Assembly: GCF_004011695.2 (NCBI RefSeq)
Contig: NC_082425.1
Coordinates: 248,001-312,000, forward strand
DNA length: 64,000 bases
Direction: 5' to 3'
From: Ascochyta rabiei
Lineage: Eukaryota > Ascomycota > Dothideomycetes > Pleosporales > Didymellaceae
The position numbers were made by a program, and so were the translations under genes. Positions 31,271-42,127 of this stretch are shown piece after piece. Below the pieces are notes generated by a model. It was not told where the DNA came from. It ran no database searches and saw only the letters and a list, made by a program, of their open reading frames with translations. How positions within the stretch are numbered: position 1 is the stretch's first letter; each line of letters starts with the position of its first letter.

Positions 31271-32382
31271 ATGCCAGCTCCAAGATACTACCTGCAGAAG
31301 GCGATGGCGACGCTCCTGGACTGTGTTTGGGACCCAACGGCCCAGCTCGCGAGCATGTACATCTTCGAAGACATGAACCCTTTCCCTCCGAAAGACACCC
31401 CTCCTCAAGACCTTATTGGTCACGTATGGAAGAAACCTGGTACGTCCTCTTCATCAGTCTTCTATTAGCTCCATGAAGCTGATCGAAGCCATAGTCGAAG
31501 ACCTGCTCGACGCGAAGGACATTTCTCTGCGCGTGCGGGACAAAGCACGTGGCCACGACTTCATCTCGACATCTGCCTCCTTGACAGGGATCTTGCACCC
31601 CCCGAAGTGCGACTGGAGATGTCAAGTCCGCCACAGCGCCAGAGTGCCCACTCCCTCTGGCTTCGTGGAGTACGAGGTCCAGTGGCAGTTCAACCCGGAC
31701 CGCTACTGGGGCGGCAGGCACAGGATGCCTGACCACCTACCGGAAGTCTTGCGCCGTGCGCTGCTGATGCAGAACCTGTGCGAGTGGGCAGCCATCGTGC
31801 TGAAGTATTCGGTAGAAGCAATCGTCAAGAAGAGTAAGTCGATCCTCCAGAGCTTACTCGTCCGAGAGTGAACTAACCCCAAAGCTAGTCGATCCCAACT
31901 CAGAGGTCCTCTGGATGGCAGTCATCCCTCGGCGCCGCTTCCAGTTCTTTTTCGGCGCCAGCCGTACCTGCTCAACCGTTCATTCTGTCTTGCTCATCCG
32001 CTCCCGGCTCGCTGGCAACCTTGTCCTCGACCCTACCGGCGAGCAGTACGGTATCCCGCGCGAACACCGCCTCCTCCCCTGGCGCGTCTACAAGAAGCGC
32101 TACGTTGTGAGCCCCGGCCAGTGGTGTGGCGAAGGTGTCTGGTCGACGGGGACGGAGGCGTTCATACACGGCCTTGAGGGCGGTGAGGACTGGCCGTTCT
32201 GGGAGTCAGTGAGGGACATCACAGATGCGAATGTGGCTGCTTGGCTGCCGAGCGGTGATCTGAGGGTGGTGATGAACGATGAGGGTCACTGGAAAAAGAA
32301 GGCCGAGCTGCTGGAGAGGTTGGTGGCGGAGGAGCTGTACTGGTTTCTCAAAAAGCCCATTGTGGACGTCTCTTGCGCTTGA
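31271..32382 (+). CDS. Triad-family protein D (Cys/His/Asp set complete)
   Basis: Exons 31271-31439, 31495-31833 and 31889-32382 give 333 residues; both introns are 55 bp, GT-AG and phase 1. The second intron lies 18 codons after the conserved Cys, at the position shared by all four relatives. Motifs: Cys152 in MQNLCEWAAIVL, His201 in TVHSVLLI, Asp217 in LVLDPTGEQYG. The N-terminal 150 residues differ from protein C: no zinc knuckle, but a region with YYLQKAMATLL and several Trp/Tyr-rich beta-like segments (VEYEVQWQFNPDRYW). After the triad, a Trp-rich stretch (QWCGEGVWSTG) is followed by a charged helix (KKKAELLERLVAEELYWF). Start is the first ATG, in CTCACCATGCC. No signal peptide. Family unnamed to me; function unknown. 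Confidence 0.75.
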
Positions 32383-34713
32383 TTCTTGTATACGTATTGT
32401 AGTAATCGCATATCTTCTGAGGCCACCATGTCTCTGCCATCTTGAACTGTAGCCCTTTGTGACATGGGCGTTGGGTCTTGTGCCGTAAAAATTGACAGAT
32501 TCTCAACAAAAGAGCCGTCGAACCATTTCCAGCCATAGCTACCAGCAAGCAGAGAGGCAGTGTTTGTTGTTGCAGTCCTTCCGTAAAATACATACTGCCC
32601 ACTACACGAATGGAAGCGGAGTATCCGGTGGACGCGTCACTCGCATTGCACGACATGCATTTTTGATCATTTGAATTCAAATGAGACTTTCCAGAGCGTC
32701 ATCAAAAAATGTGGTCTCGTTCTATATTTCCATTGATTGAGAAGAATGAAGAGCCGTCAAAGCACCAGCCAGTGATGTGGTCCAACAACACCACAACCTT
32801 CCAAACCACTCACAAAGTCCGACATAAGGCAGACACCTCCCCTTCATCAACACAAGAACGCAAAAAGATAAATAACCCCCGAGATCGTGGTCGAACCTTC
32901 AACCGGGTGCCTATCGGTCTCACCTCTGGCTAGGTGGCTCCGCAAGCAACATTGTAACCTATCATTTTATCAGCACACTCCGTGTCCACTCAAATCAAGG
33001 AAACAGACTGCAGAATTCGGAGCAACGCAGCAAAACTAGACTATGAAATTTCTCCTACACTGGATCAACAGTTCTTCTCCCTAACTGCACCAAAATAAGT
33101 TCGTGCAGATTGCGGTATATATAATGAAGGCGGAGGGATTTTGATGGGCTTTTGGGGCAGCGAATGGGGCAGGGTGAGATGAGGTGACGACGTGGCGGTG
33201 GATTTTGGGCGTTGGGAGGAGAGGGGACGGGGGTCGGATGGGCTGGATGGCAGGGTTCTGGTATGTGTGCTGTAATTCGCTGGTAAGCTGCTTTTGGTAT
33301 ATTTTTCTGTAACTATGGTGGATTGTTGGATGATCAAAAGGTGTGCAGAGCCCTCACATGGTCGTGGTACGGCAAGTTTGTAGTAGACATCTGTTGTATT
33401 GAATTCGTGGAGCTTCCGGTCCAGGACATAAGTTGATGCAGCAACAATAACGCTAGTTGGACGTAATATATCTCCGCAGGCATACTTTTCTTCAATGCTT
33501 CCAGTCCTGGGGACTTTAGCTACTTACTGTCTTGGAGCAAACTATTCCTATAGACTGGACAGATAGTGCTCGCTCAAGAGGCCGCAACGTACCACTACAT
33601 ACAAGAATGCTACTTAGAGTCTCCTGACCAGTTTTAGTAGCATTGATTACAGCGTAGCCTACTCCACACTTGTACCTGAGCCTGTGGGGATTTGCTGCTC
33701 ACCCCGGACTTCTGAGACCCGCTTGCAACCTTGTTTAAAATTTCGAAAGTCAAACAAACTACTTGCCACCCACAAAGACAAGAAGTCAGAACGCACAGCC
33801 GATGTCAATACCTGTACTACGGAACGGTCGTAGCTTCTGGCCTTCTAAGAAGTCCTCACCGTCTTCCTTTCGTGTTTTGGAGCCGCCACCACCGCCTTGC
33901 CCCTCCAGCTACACGAGCTCAAGACCGCACACCATAGGATCGAGACTTTCAAGTACGCATGCAACTGCGCCGCAACTCGGAACTTCATTTCGGTTCCTCC
34001 CCACGGAGTCCAGCAAAAGCCCCCCGAGAAAGGCCTCTGCAACCGCTTCTGGCTCCTTCTTGGCAAAAAGCGCCTTGGGAGAAGCTGTGAGCTGAGTATC
34101 ATCCAGCTTGTGGCACGACAAGTCCGCCATGCTGACCACTACTACAGAGCGTGATCTCGGTATAGCTCGCTGGGCTTGCTTCCTTGCTCTCACGCATGCG
34201 CTTTACACCGAACTCAGACAGACTAGGCCGATCACCCACAATCGATCCGACACGATGGCGCCCATTCACTCCGTTTCCAACCCCACCGCTGCCGATGGCG
34301 AGGAGATTGTCTCTTGACAGTATGGTGGAGCGAATTAAAGCGTACGATTACGTTCTGGTCTAGAGTAGAGAAGGTGTTGAAAAGTTCTACGTGGAAGAGA
34401 GATAGTTTCGAGTCACTACTGAGCAGGAAAAGGAGACGGCGGCGAGTCATCGTCGAGTTCCTTAGGCATGGATCATCCTAGCAGGCTTGGCTTTCAGAGG
34501 TTAAGGAGTTGCTAAAGGAGCTGACTTGAGAGTCCTTCAAAGGGGCTCTGAATGGAGGGTTGAAGGACAAAGGCATGCAACAGGCTCTGTCGGATTTTGG
34601 TGGTGTTGCAAACATGGGAGCGAACAATTGAATCAGGAGCGATGACAAGAATGGATCATGATGTATGACAGCTTTGAGTTTGCTGTACAGGTAGTCTATG
34701 CTAAAAGCGGCTC
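32383..34713. other. 2.3-kb region without a supported gene
   Basis: A perfect-looking TATATATAA lies near 33114-33122 with no good ORF on either side. Short ORFs at 33.76-34.32 kb (for example from an ATG at 33802) have Ser/Pro-rich translations and no domain. A tRNA-like patch at 32885-32935 was rejected. Nothing else supported. Confidence 0.45.
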
Positions 34714-36467
34714 TTAAGGGGCAGTCGGTGCCCATTTGCTCTTCTCTCTAATCTTGGCTCCATAGATGTAGAATAGTATAGGGACCGGCAGGAAGGCAAC
34801 GCAAAGAAATCCTAATAGGCTGCTTGCCCATGGCACACCAAGGCTGTGGTACATTGTATGTGTAAACAGAGGAAAGAAGGCGCCAGCAAACGACCGAACG
34901 AAGGTGTTCACTGCAATCGCGCTGTTCGAGTAGAAGCCATAGCAATCAATGAGATAGCTGAGACCTTGCCAGAAAGGTACCATACATCCAAGACCGATGA
35001 GCGCGATAGAAAGCACTTGCGGGACCCAGTTGATATTTGGGTCGCTTGTCCATGCGAACCTGAGTATTGTTAGCGACACCGACTCCTTCTAATCTGTGCA
35101 TCTGATGGCTTACCAGAATAGTCCAATTGGAAGAGCAATGGCACCCACGATCATCGGTGGGAGGCGTTCCTCAGGTATGCTCTTGCCGTGCTTCTTGAAA
35201 GAGCGTGTGAAGTTGGTGGCCGTGCTGTATGCAATGAGACCAGCACCCATAATAACACCGACAATGAAGGCGCCGAAAGGGAGTTGCGAGATGCCGAGTG
35301 ACCAGCCACGCTCTTCGTGGAAAGAAACAGGAAACTGTACCGATGTCAATATTGTGATTGTCGTTAGTTTTGAGCATACTCACAGCTTCTAATAACAGAT
35401 AGAGAATGCCGTACAGAAAACTCATGTAGGCAGTCACAAGCGCTAAAATCGGCTCTTGTATGATCATGACAAACGGTCTAAGAAGGTAGACGTGGATTAC
35501 GGTGCTGAGAGTCAGTTTTTGCTCATCGGCCTTGGATTGATAGTGTGTGTTTCCAGTATCCTTGCGTAGTTTGGCAGCCCGTAGTTGCAGGATCCGAGCA
35601 GCAGAGGTCTCGGGTATGACAAAGTACCCAATCGTGCCGAAGACACCAGCCATAATCAAAGTAATCCAAGACGTCCACCTCCATCCTAGACGTGACTCTG
35701 TGATGAAGCCTCCAACAATGGGTCCAGCGACAGGACCTGCAAAGCCACCAGTCGCAAAGACGCAGATGGCGTAGGCTCGTGGTATTGGGTCCCATAGATC
35801 GGCAAGCGCTCCTCCAACAACCGCAAGAGGTGCGGAGGCAAAGAAACCGCCAAGGAAGCGACCGACACAAATAGTCGTAACGTTTTGGGCGAGTGCCACT
35901 GGAATTTGAAAGATGGCGAACAGTGCAAACCCAAAAAACAGGGGAGGTTTGCGACCAAGAACTTCCGACATGGGGCCAAACGCGATAGGTCCAAAGACGA
36001 AGCCCTTTGAAATTGTAAGCATCATGTTCTACGACACGTCTTCCAACACATACCAGGACAAAGAGAGCAACTCCCAAGGTAGCCGTGACAAGAGTGACAT
36101 CGAACTTCTGCACGATGACCCCGATATTAACACTGAAAACGGAGCTGGCAAACGTGACCGTAAACACCATCAGCCCCATCGAAATTGTGATAGCCCATCT
36201 ACGCTTCGGCGTCCAGTTCTTCGGGTTTCCGGGATCGTTGAGGCCGTCGAACTCCACTAGAAATCTATGCACTGCCGGTTCGCCAGTAGCGTCTGTCGTA
36301 ATACCCTTCTCCACGTCCAGCATTGCCGCATTCAATGAATCCGTGTTGCCGTCTTCACTCTTCCGTGGAATTTTGTTGTTGCTCGCCATTGTCGTCTTCG
36401 AGCGATCAGAAGGCGTGCGCACCAGCGATGCGCTCGTCACCGGCTGGCCTGTTGGTGTCGCGGGCAT
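34714..36467 (-). CDS. MFS drug/proton antiporter, DHA1 (12-TM) type
   Basis: Four exons (36467-36054, 36004-35384, 35334-35114, 35059-34714) give 533 residues; introns are 49-54 bp. Joins restore family text: ALFVL|GFVFGPIAFGPMSE, LLLEA|FPVSFHEERGW and GLFW|FAWTSDP. A polar N-terminal ~85 residues precedes the first helix (AITISMGLMVFTVTFA). The motif-A loop reads GPMSEVLGRKPP between TM2 and TM3, and RFLGGFFASAPLAVVGG follows in TM4. NPKNWTPKRRW is typical of the DHA1 multidrug/polyamine branch. The tail after TM12 is short (KIREKSKWAPTAP). Probable plasma-membrane exporter of toxic compounds; substrate unknown. The first ATG is used because a TATAAAA box lies about 66-72 bp upstream. A second in-frame ATG at 36389 is possible. 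Confidence 0.92.
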
Positions 36468-36532
36468 AACTGAGAAGTGGGCGTAAAATTTGATCTGCTC
36501 ATCAGTAAGTATCGGCAGTGGCGTTCTAGGGG

Positions 36533-36539
36533 TTTTATA
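36533..36539 (-). promoter_or_regulatory. TATA box of the MFS gene
   Basis: TATAAAA on the minus strand, about 66-72 bp upstream of the MFS ATG at 36467. Confidence 0.6.
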
Positions 36540-36971
36540 GCAACAGCGTCGGGACGCTGTGCGTAGTGCATGTTGTTATTCCCAGAGCGTCGCTCTGCCG
36601 CAGCCGCCCTTACGGAAATACGCCGCCAAAACACAGGCCATTGCCGTGGGGTTGAGACGAGGAGCTAACATGTGCCTGAGGCAGCCGTCGAGGTGGTCGT
36701 TTTGCGTAGCGAATCACAACTGTGCCTGATGATTCGTAACGGGAGGTCGGTATGCTGATATTGGGGACGCGCTTGCCAGTCTTGGGCGACGATGCAACCT
36801 TTCCTACGGAATGCATCCATTAATCATCATAGCTTTTAGAGAAAACTCATCTGAAAAAGTGCGAGATATCGCTTTTCCACCCTTCTTAACGTCTCATCTT
36901 GGTGTGGTGTATCCATTCATGTTCGTGTTCGCCCTTTCGGCCTCAAACCGCGACGAGCCTGACGAAACGCC

Positions 36972-37344
36972 AGGACACGCCTGAGCTGACCAACGCTAAA
37001 AGCTCAACCTTGCCTTCGCAGCTCCACCTGACTAACGCTAGGGGTTATCTTCTAAATAGGTATCTTCTAAATCTATTTAGAAGATAATATAAACATGTTA
37101 GGAGTTAGGATTATATTTACTATAAAATTTTAAATTTAAGGTTAGAGTTAGTTTAAGGTTAGAGTTAGTTTAAGGTTAGAGTTAGCTTAAGGTTAGGGTT
37201 ATCTAGAATTTATTATATTTTATTATTATAGAGTGCAGTAGCTGCAAAGATTTAAATTTTAGTGTTCTTGTGTATTACTTAGACTAAGTTAGTATGTTAG
37301 TGGTTAGGTCAGCTTTAGCGTTGATCAGCTCAAGTGTATCCTCA
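36972..37344. mobile_element. MITE-like element with ~28-38-bp terminal inverted repeats
   Basis: The left end (36974-37000, core TGAGCTGACCAACGCTAAA) matches the reverse complement of the right end (37312-37342, core TTTAGCGTTGATCAGCTCA) at all but a few positions, and the mismatches are C/T or G/A. The interior is AT-rich and carries a second partial copy of the end motif (about 37028-37045), a 26-bp perfect palindrome (37061-37086, TATCTTCTAAAT on each arm) and a 17-bp tandem array. There is no ORF. GAAACGC occurs just outside both ends but not flush, so a target duplication is uncertain. Confidence 0.6.
37138..37205 (+). repeat. 17-bp tandem array with telomere-like GGTTAG units
   Basis: Four copies of AAGGTTAGAGTTAGTTT at 17-bp spacing (37138, 37155, 37172, 37189). 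The last reads AAGGTTAGGGTTA, which contains one true TTAGGGTTA. Confidence 0.9.
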
Positions 37345-37801
37345 TGAAACGCACCTTGAATCGTAGTTGGTCTGAGAGCTACATGGCGTGTCTCGCATCT
37401 GAACATCTCCAAGAAAGGACATGCATCTTACTCTGCGCCTGCTCATTCCTTCCACGTGCCTCTGCTACCTGAGGTGGATGCTATGAGAACTTCTGGAGAC
37501 ACAAGACTACCAGCCACGTGCGATGAAAACCTGCAATATATCTGGCAAGCCAGCCTACCTAAGGTGGGGTACTGATATGGTCCAGGTCCGACAAACGTCC
37601 AGTCCGGGTTTTTCCGATATGCTATGTTAGAGTAAGGGGCCATCTAGCTGTGTATTGTGAGACACTGCAAACATTGTGTATCAACGAAGGTTTCGAAGCA
37701 CGCTCGACGTCAATAAAAATGGCACGTCTTGATACTACGTAAATGCTACTATACTCCGATATATGTTCGAAGCTGAACCCATCTCGTTCGCACTCAGCGC
37801 T

Positions 37802-39373
37802 TCAAATGAACATCTTGCTACCGTGGTACTTGGTGGCTTCTTTGTACGCCTGCGAGGCAACGGTGGTGTCACGCTTGGGGAAGTCCTTAAGAGAAACAGC
37901 ATACGTCGCGACCGAGTGTGCGATGAGCTTGGTGTTGACGACAAAGGCTGTCATGTTGACGTTGCCAACATCGTCACACAGCTGGTGGTAGCAAGGGTCG
38001 TACCACTCACCTGCCTTGCCGCCAAAGACCTTCTCCTCCTCCTTGGTCTTGATGCCCTCGGCACCAGTCGCAATACCTCCTCCTGGGATACCGTTGCGGA
38101 TGAAACCATCATAGTCGCTGCGGCCGTCAAAGGGAATGAAGGTGTAGTTGAGGCCCTGCTTCTTGTACCAATCGATGTACAGATCACGCAGCTCTTCCGA
38201 CCCGTTCGGGTTTAAGGCGTTCGTAGCGTTGTAGATCTGGTATGCGAAGTTGGGGCTGGCCATCATATCGTAGTCCATGAACAGACGAATCTTCTGGTTC
38301 TCCTCTTCCGACAACGACTGAACGTAGTAGTCTGAGCCGAGCAGGCCTTCCTCCTCGCCAGCCCACCACGCAAAACGCACGCAGTTGCTGACGTTGAACT
38401 TGGTGAGCTGTGTAGCGACTTCGAGCAGCGAGATTGTGCCAGAACCGTCATCGTTGATACCAGGTCCTTCTGCAACGCTGTCGCTGTGTGCGCCGAGCAT
38501 GACACAGTTCTCCGGATCACCTTCGGTTGTTTGTGCGACTATGTTGACGGTTAAGATCTGCTGGACCTCAGCGTCGATGTAGGCAATGACATCAACGCGC
38601 TCTTTGTTCTTGAGCTTCTTCAAAACAGGCTCTGCCTCCTCGCCAGATAGCCCAAATGTAGCGACATGATCCGGGGAAGGTGTCCCTAGGGTACCAGAAA
38701 CAGGGTCCTTCTCGTAGTTGTAGACGATGGTCGCAACTGCTCCTTTCTGGCCGGCGTGCTCTGACTTGGTTCCAAACGGACATACTCCTCGCTTGACGAA
38801 GGCAATGTTACCTGCAACAGAGTCGGGGAAGTCGGACATTTGACAACCCTCGTTGTCGACTAAGATGAGATCTCCATGTACCGGCTCCTTGTCCTTTGTG
38901 GGTGGCGTCAAACCCATAGGCGCTGCTGATTTGGGGACATCATTGCCAAGCACAAGCCGGGATTCGAAGATGTTGCCAGAAACAGCAGGAAAGCTCTGGT
39001 TTGAGATGGTATAGTAATCCCCAAGCTGTAGAATGGTCTCGTAAATGTAGGAGAGCGTTCCGAGATGGCCTGTTGAAACATCAGCAAGGTGGCGCATAGG
39101 CACACGTGCATTCAACCTACCAGCACTTCCAATGACCCTTGTAGGGTGGTTGTACTCTTCCTCGCCGAGCCTCGCAATCTCGTAGAGCTTCTTCGCGCGG
39201 GTCAACAAGCGATCGCCGCTAATAAGGTCCTGCAGCTCTGTAGAGTTGACGAGCGGCTTCGATCCTGAGGGATCTCCGAGTAGCGCCTGGTTGCTAGAAG
39301 ACAACAGAGGGATTTGCAACGCAGCCACGCTTGTCATAGCTGCAGATAGCGCCCATCGAGAAGAGTATACCAT
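37802..39373 (-). CDS. Secreted M28-family aminopeptidase (LAP2/aminopeptidase Y type)
   Basis: Zinc exopeptidase that removes N-terminal residues. Exons 39373-39121 and 39069-37802 give 506 residues. The 51-bp intron (GTAGGT..CAACAG) has no stop, so the frame stays open through it, but removing it restores RVIGSAG|HLGTLSYIYETI as in the family. A hydrophobic N-terminus (about residues 5-25) fits a signal peptide and is followed by a propeptide-like part. A PA domain (GCQMSDFP..NIAFVKRGVCPFGTKSEHAG) is inserted before the peptidase core. Zinc and catalytic residues are visible in LGAHSDSV, GINDDGSG, AGEEEGLLG, MDYDM and CYHQLCDD. Several N-x-S/T sites (NVS, NGS, NYT) fit secretion. Likely extracellular or vacuolar. 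Confidence 0.93.
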   Translation of the reverse strand: MVYSSRWALSAAMTSVAALQIPLLSSSNQALLGDPSGSKPLVNSTELQDLISGDRLLTRAKKLYEIARLGEEEYNHPTRVIGSAGRLNARVPMRHLADVSTGHLGTLSYIYETILQLGDYYTISNQSFPAVSGNIFESRLVLGNDVPKSAAPMGLTPPTKDKEPVHGDLILVDNEGCQMSDFPDSVAGNIAFVKRGVCPFGTKSEHAGQKGAVATIVYNYEKDPVSGTLGTPSPDHVATFGLSGEEAEPVLKKLKNKERVDVIAYIDAEVQQILTVNIVAQTTEGDPENCVMLGAHSDSVAEGPGINDDGSGTISLLEVATQLTKFNVSNCVRFAWWAGEEEGLLGSDYYVQSLSEEENQKIRLFMDYDMMASPNFAYQIYNATNALNPNGSEELRDLYIDWYKKQGLNYTFIPFDGRSDYDGFIRNGIPGGGIATGAEGIKTKEEEKVFGGKAGEWYDPCYHQLCDDVGNVNMTAFVVNTKLIAHSVATYAVSLKDFPKRDTTVASQAYKEATKYHGSKMFI

Positions 39374-40511
39374 TTTGGTGCTGTCGAGATAATGTCAAGG
39401 GGATTCAAGGATGGAAGAGAGGTTGTTGATGGATGATGGATGAGTCGCAGTTGCCATGACGCCAATCAGTCACGCCGAGCGCGCACGCGCCCACGCCCAC
39501 CAGCCACGATAACGTCAAATCACGTGGCAATTTCACAGCTCAAGAACGAGAAACGCGCACAACGGAAGGGAAAGAATCGCGTGACGCCAGGACATGAAAG
39601 CTATGAGAGCTCTGAAACAAGAAACCATGATTGTGGAATTGCATTTCGAGAGGAGTGTGATGAGACTAGGCTGAGTGGCTGAGTGGCTGAGTGGCGGAGG
39701 GCGGAACAGCATCAAACCCGACCTGAGGCATGAGGGGTGTCGTTCGTCTCGTAGGCAGGCATGGCGTTAGTCAATCCAATCCAGCGGTATCTATGCTCTA
39801 GTCCGAGTGAACGATGGCCGTCTGATCCGAGCCGAGCGAAGCCTGCAGCCTTCCATTTGAAGTGGAGAACCGGAGAGTCTGTGAGGAGGCGCGAAACCCT
39901 GAATCTGTGGAGTGACACAAATCGGGCCGCTCTGACATCACGGCGCGTGCGTTACCGAACCAAGTCCAGCTCCCAAGCCAAGGGGCATCAAGCATCGCAA
40001 CAAGGCTTGGTGACGTACACCTGGCCAAACAAGCAGAAGGGCCTGCCCTGACGCGCAGAAGCTGCGACGTCGAATCGAGCGACGCGGAGTGTCGGTGATG
40101 CTGCATGAGCGGTGGCATAATGTTGCAGAAAGAGAGACGTTTGGCGAATAGACAATGGTGAGGCTGTGCTGCCCTGCCCCAATCGAGCACCCTGTGCGCG
40201 CATCAACAAATGCCAGCGGCCCACGCCGTGTTTGGGCCCTTCACTACGATCCCAATAACAAGGAATAAACGTCCACCGCCATGACGACCCACCGCCACCC
40301 CTGTCAAGACACGTCTGGCTCGCCCGGCCCGTCATCTATATCGTCTTCGTAACTTCCCCTGCTTTTTTTCATTGACTGAATCTCCGCAACTGCGCTGGGT
40401 GCACCTGCTGCGCTCTCCCTGAAACGCTATATACGCCCATCCGATCTGCTCTTAAACCCCCGACTGCACCTGGGCAAGCTCTCTGCGCCTTGCATAAACT
40501 CGACATCCACA
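39374..40511. other. Intergenic between divergent aminopeptidase and CAX genes
   Basis: No gene seen. A 10-bp triplicate (GCTGAGTGGC) lies near 39670-39698. A TATATA at 40428-40433 lies 79-84 bp before the CAX ATG and is its likely core promoter. Confidence 0.5.
40428..40433 (+). promoter_or_regulatory. TATA element of the CAX gene
   Basis: CGCTATATACG, 79-84 bp upstream of the ATG at 40512. Confidence 0.5.
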
Positions 40512-42127
40512 ATGGCGCGTCAACATTCGCGGTCCTCGCGGGAGTATAGATCGTCGCGGGAGCACACGTCGAGAGAACACACATCGCGCGAGTACACCAA
40601 CGAGAAACCACCAAGACACTCACGACAACACTCCTCGACCGGTCGAAGGGACAGTCGTGTGCAGACGCTCCCACAATACAACCACAATGGGCACGAAGTC
40701 ACGAAGGGTATCCACCCGGACGGAGAGAGTGGCAGGAGAGGCCTCCACCCGTTCAAATTCCTAAAGATTGCGTTCAAGAGCAGCAGCACACTGTCCCTCA
40801 TGGTTAACTGCCTGTGGCCTATCGTTCCTGTTGCAATTGCCTTGGTATGATGTCTTGTACAAAGCGACCACAGTCCGTCCGCTAACAACACTCCAGCACT
40901 TCGCCAAACCAGAATGGAATCTTGCCATCTTCATCACAAACTACATTGCCATGGTTCCAGCTGCTAACATGTTGGGCTTCGCTGGCCAGGAGCTCTCTCG
41001 AAAGATGCCTCAGAAGGCCATCGCTGTTGTCATGGAGACCACCCTGGGCTCCGTCGTCGAGATTATTCTCTTCATGGTCCTGCTCAAAACAGATGTTGGA
41101 GGCTCGAACGTGCCTGTCCTGCGAGCCGCCATCCTTGGGTCCATCTTGGCCAACCTTCTGCTTTGCCTTGGGTCGTGCTTCGTCGCTGGTGGCATTAAGA
41201 ACGACGTTCAAGAGTTCCACGAGGCTGTGTCCGAATCTGGCAGTGGTTTGATGCTTGTCGCCGCGAGTACGTATTGTCTGAACTTCTGTAACATGTACCA
41301 CTGACTAATGTACGCAGTGGCTCTCGTTCTCCCCGCTGTCTTTGCCAAGTACTTGCTCAACAACACCGACTACGAGCTACCCACTCCAACCTTTGTTGTG
41401 GATCACGCAACTAAGATTTCTCGAGGCGTTGCAATCATCTCGCTTGTTGGGTACCTAATTTACGTTGCCTACCAGACCGTCTCTCACGACGGTCTGTTCC
41501 ACGAAATCTACGAGGCCGATGAGCACAAGGATTTGGATCGCCACGAAGAGTTGAAGAAGCCAAAGCTTACCTTGACGGAGGCCCTTGTTGTTATGCTCAT
41601 CTCCTTGGCGTGTGTCTCGTTGATCGCCATCTTCTTGGTCCAGGAGATCCCTTTCATGGTGGAGGAGCGTGGTATCAGCGATGCCTTTGTGGGTCTCATT
41701 TTGATCCCTCTCGTCGAGAAGATTGCAGGTACGTTCAACCAAGTCTTCATTCGGCAGTCACTCACTAACTCGCCTATCAGAACATCTCCTTGCTATCGAT
41801 GAAGCATACGACAACCAAATCAACATGGCAATGGCTCACGTCATGGGTGCATCCATCCAAACTGCTTTGCTCAACGCACCTCTCGTTGTCCTGGTTGGCT
41901 GGGGTCTGCACGTTGAACACATGGATTACAACTTCGCCATCTTCGACGCTGTTGCCCTTGTCCTCGCTGTTCTTGTAGTCGGCTCTTTCCTCCGCGACGG
42001 TAAGTCGAACTACCTCGAGGGAGTGTTGTGCATCATGGTGTATATCATCATCGCCATCTGCGCCTTCTTCTTTCCCAATCCCATGCATGCCAGCGCCGCT
42101 GGTGGCGGCGCCGAGGGTGGGCATTGA
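40512..42127 (+). CDS. Ca2+(cation)/H+ exchanger, CAX family (Vcx1-related)
   Basis: Vacuolar-type cation/proton antiporter. Four exons (40512-40844, 40897-41266, 41318-41728, 41781-42127) give 486 residues; introns are 51-52 bp. The N-terminal 80 residues are Arg/Ser-rich with imperfect repeats of SREHT/SREYT. Eleven or so helices follow in two halves joined by an acidic loop (EADEHKDLDRHEELKK), as in the family. The two pore motifs are unusual: the first reads METTLGSVVEII, with Ser where GNxxE has Asn; the second reads LVEKIAEHLLAIDEAYDNQ, with Glu-Lys in place of Gly-Asn while the Glu-His is kept. I recall this second form in other filamentous fungi, so it seems a clade feature. The C-terminal half (GASIQTALLNAPLVVLVGW, FLRDGKSNYLEG) is strongly CAX-like. 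Ion specificity is uncertain. Confidence 0.92.

Larger units (their letters stand above)
36468..37801. other. Intergenic, holds an AT-rich MITE-like element
   Basis: Promoter side of the MFS gene, then the element at 36972-37344, then ~450 bp without recognisable content up to the aminopeptidase stop. Confidence 0.5.

Noticed and set aside
32880..32940. tRNA-like patch with GGTTCGACC and TAGCCAGAGG on the minus strand
   Set aside because: Box-like words are present, but the T-arm and acceptor stems do not pair; no complete cloverleaf.
33763..34317. Ser/Pro-rich and basic ORFs in three frames
   Set aside because: No single frame or splice model is favoured, one frame lacks an ATG and no domain is recognised; left as unannotated.
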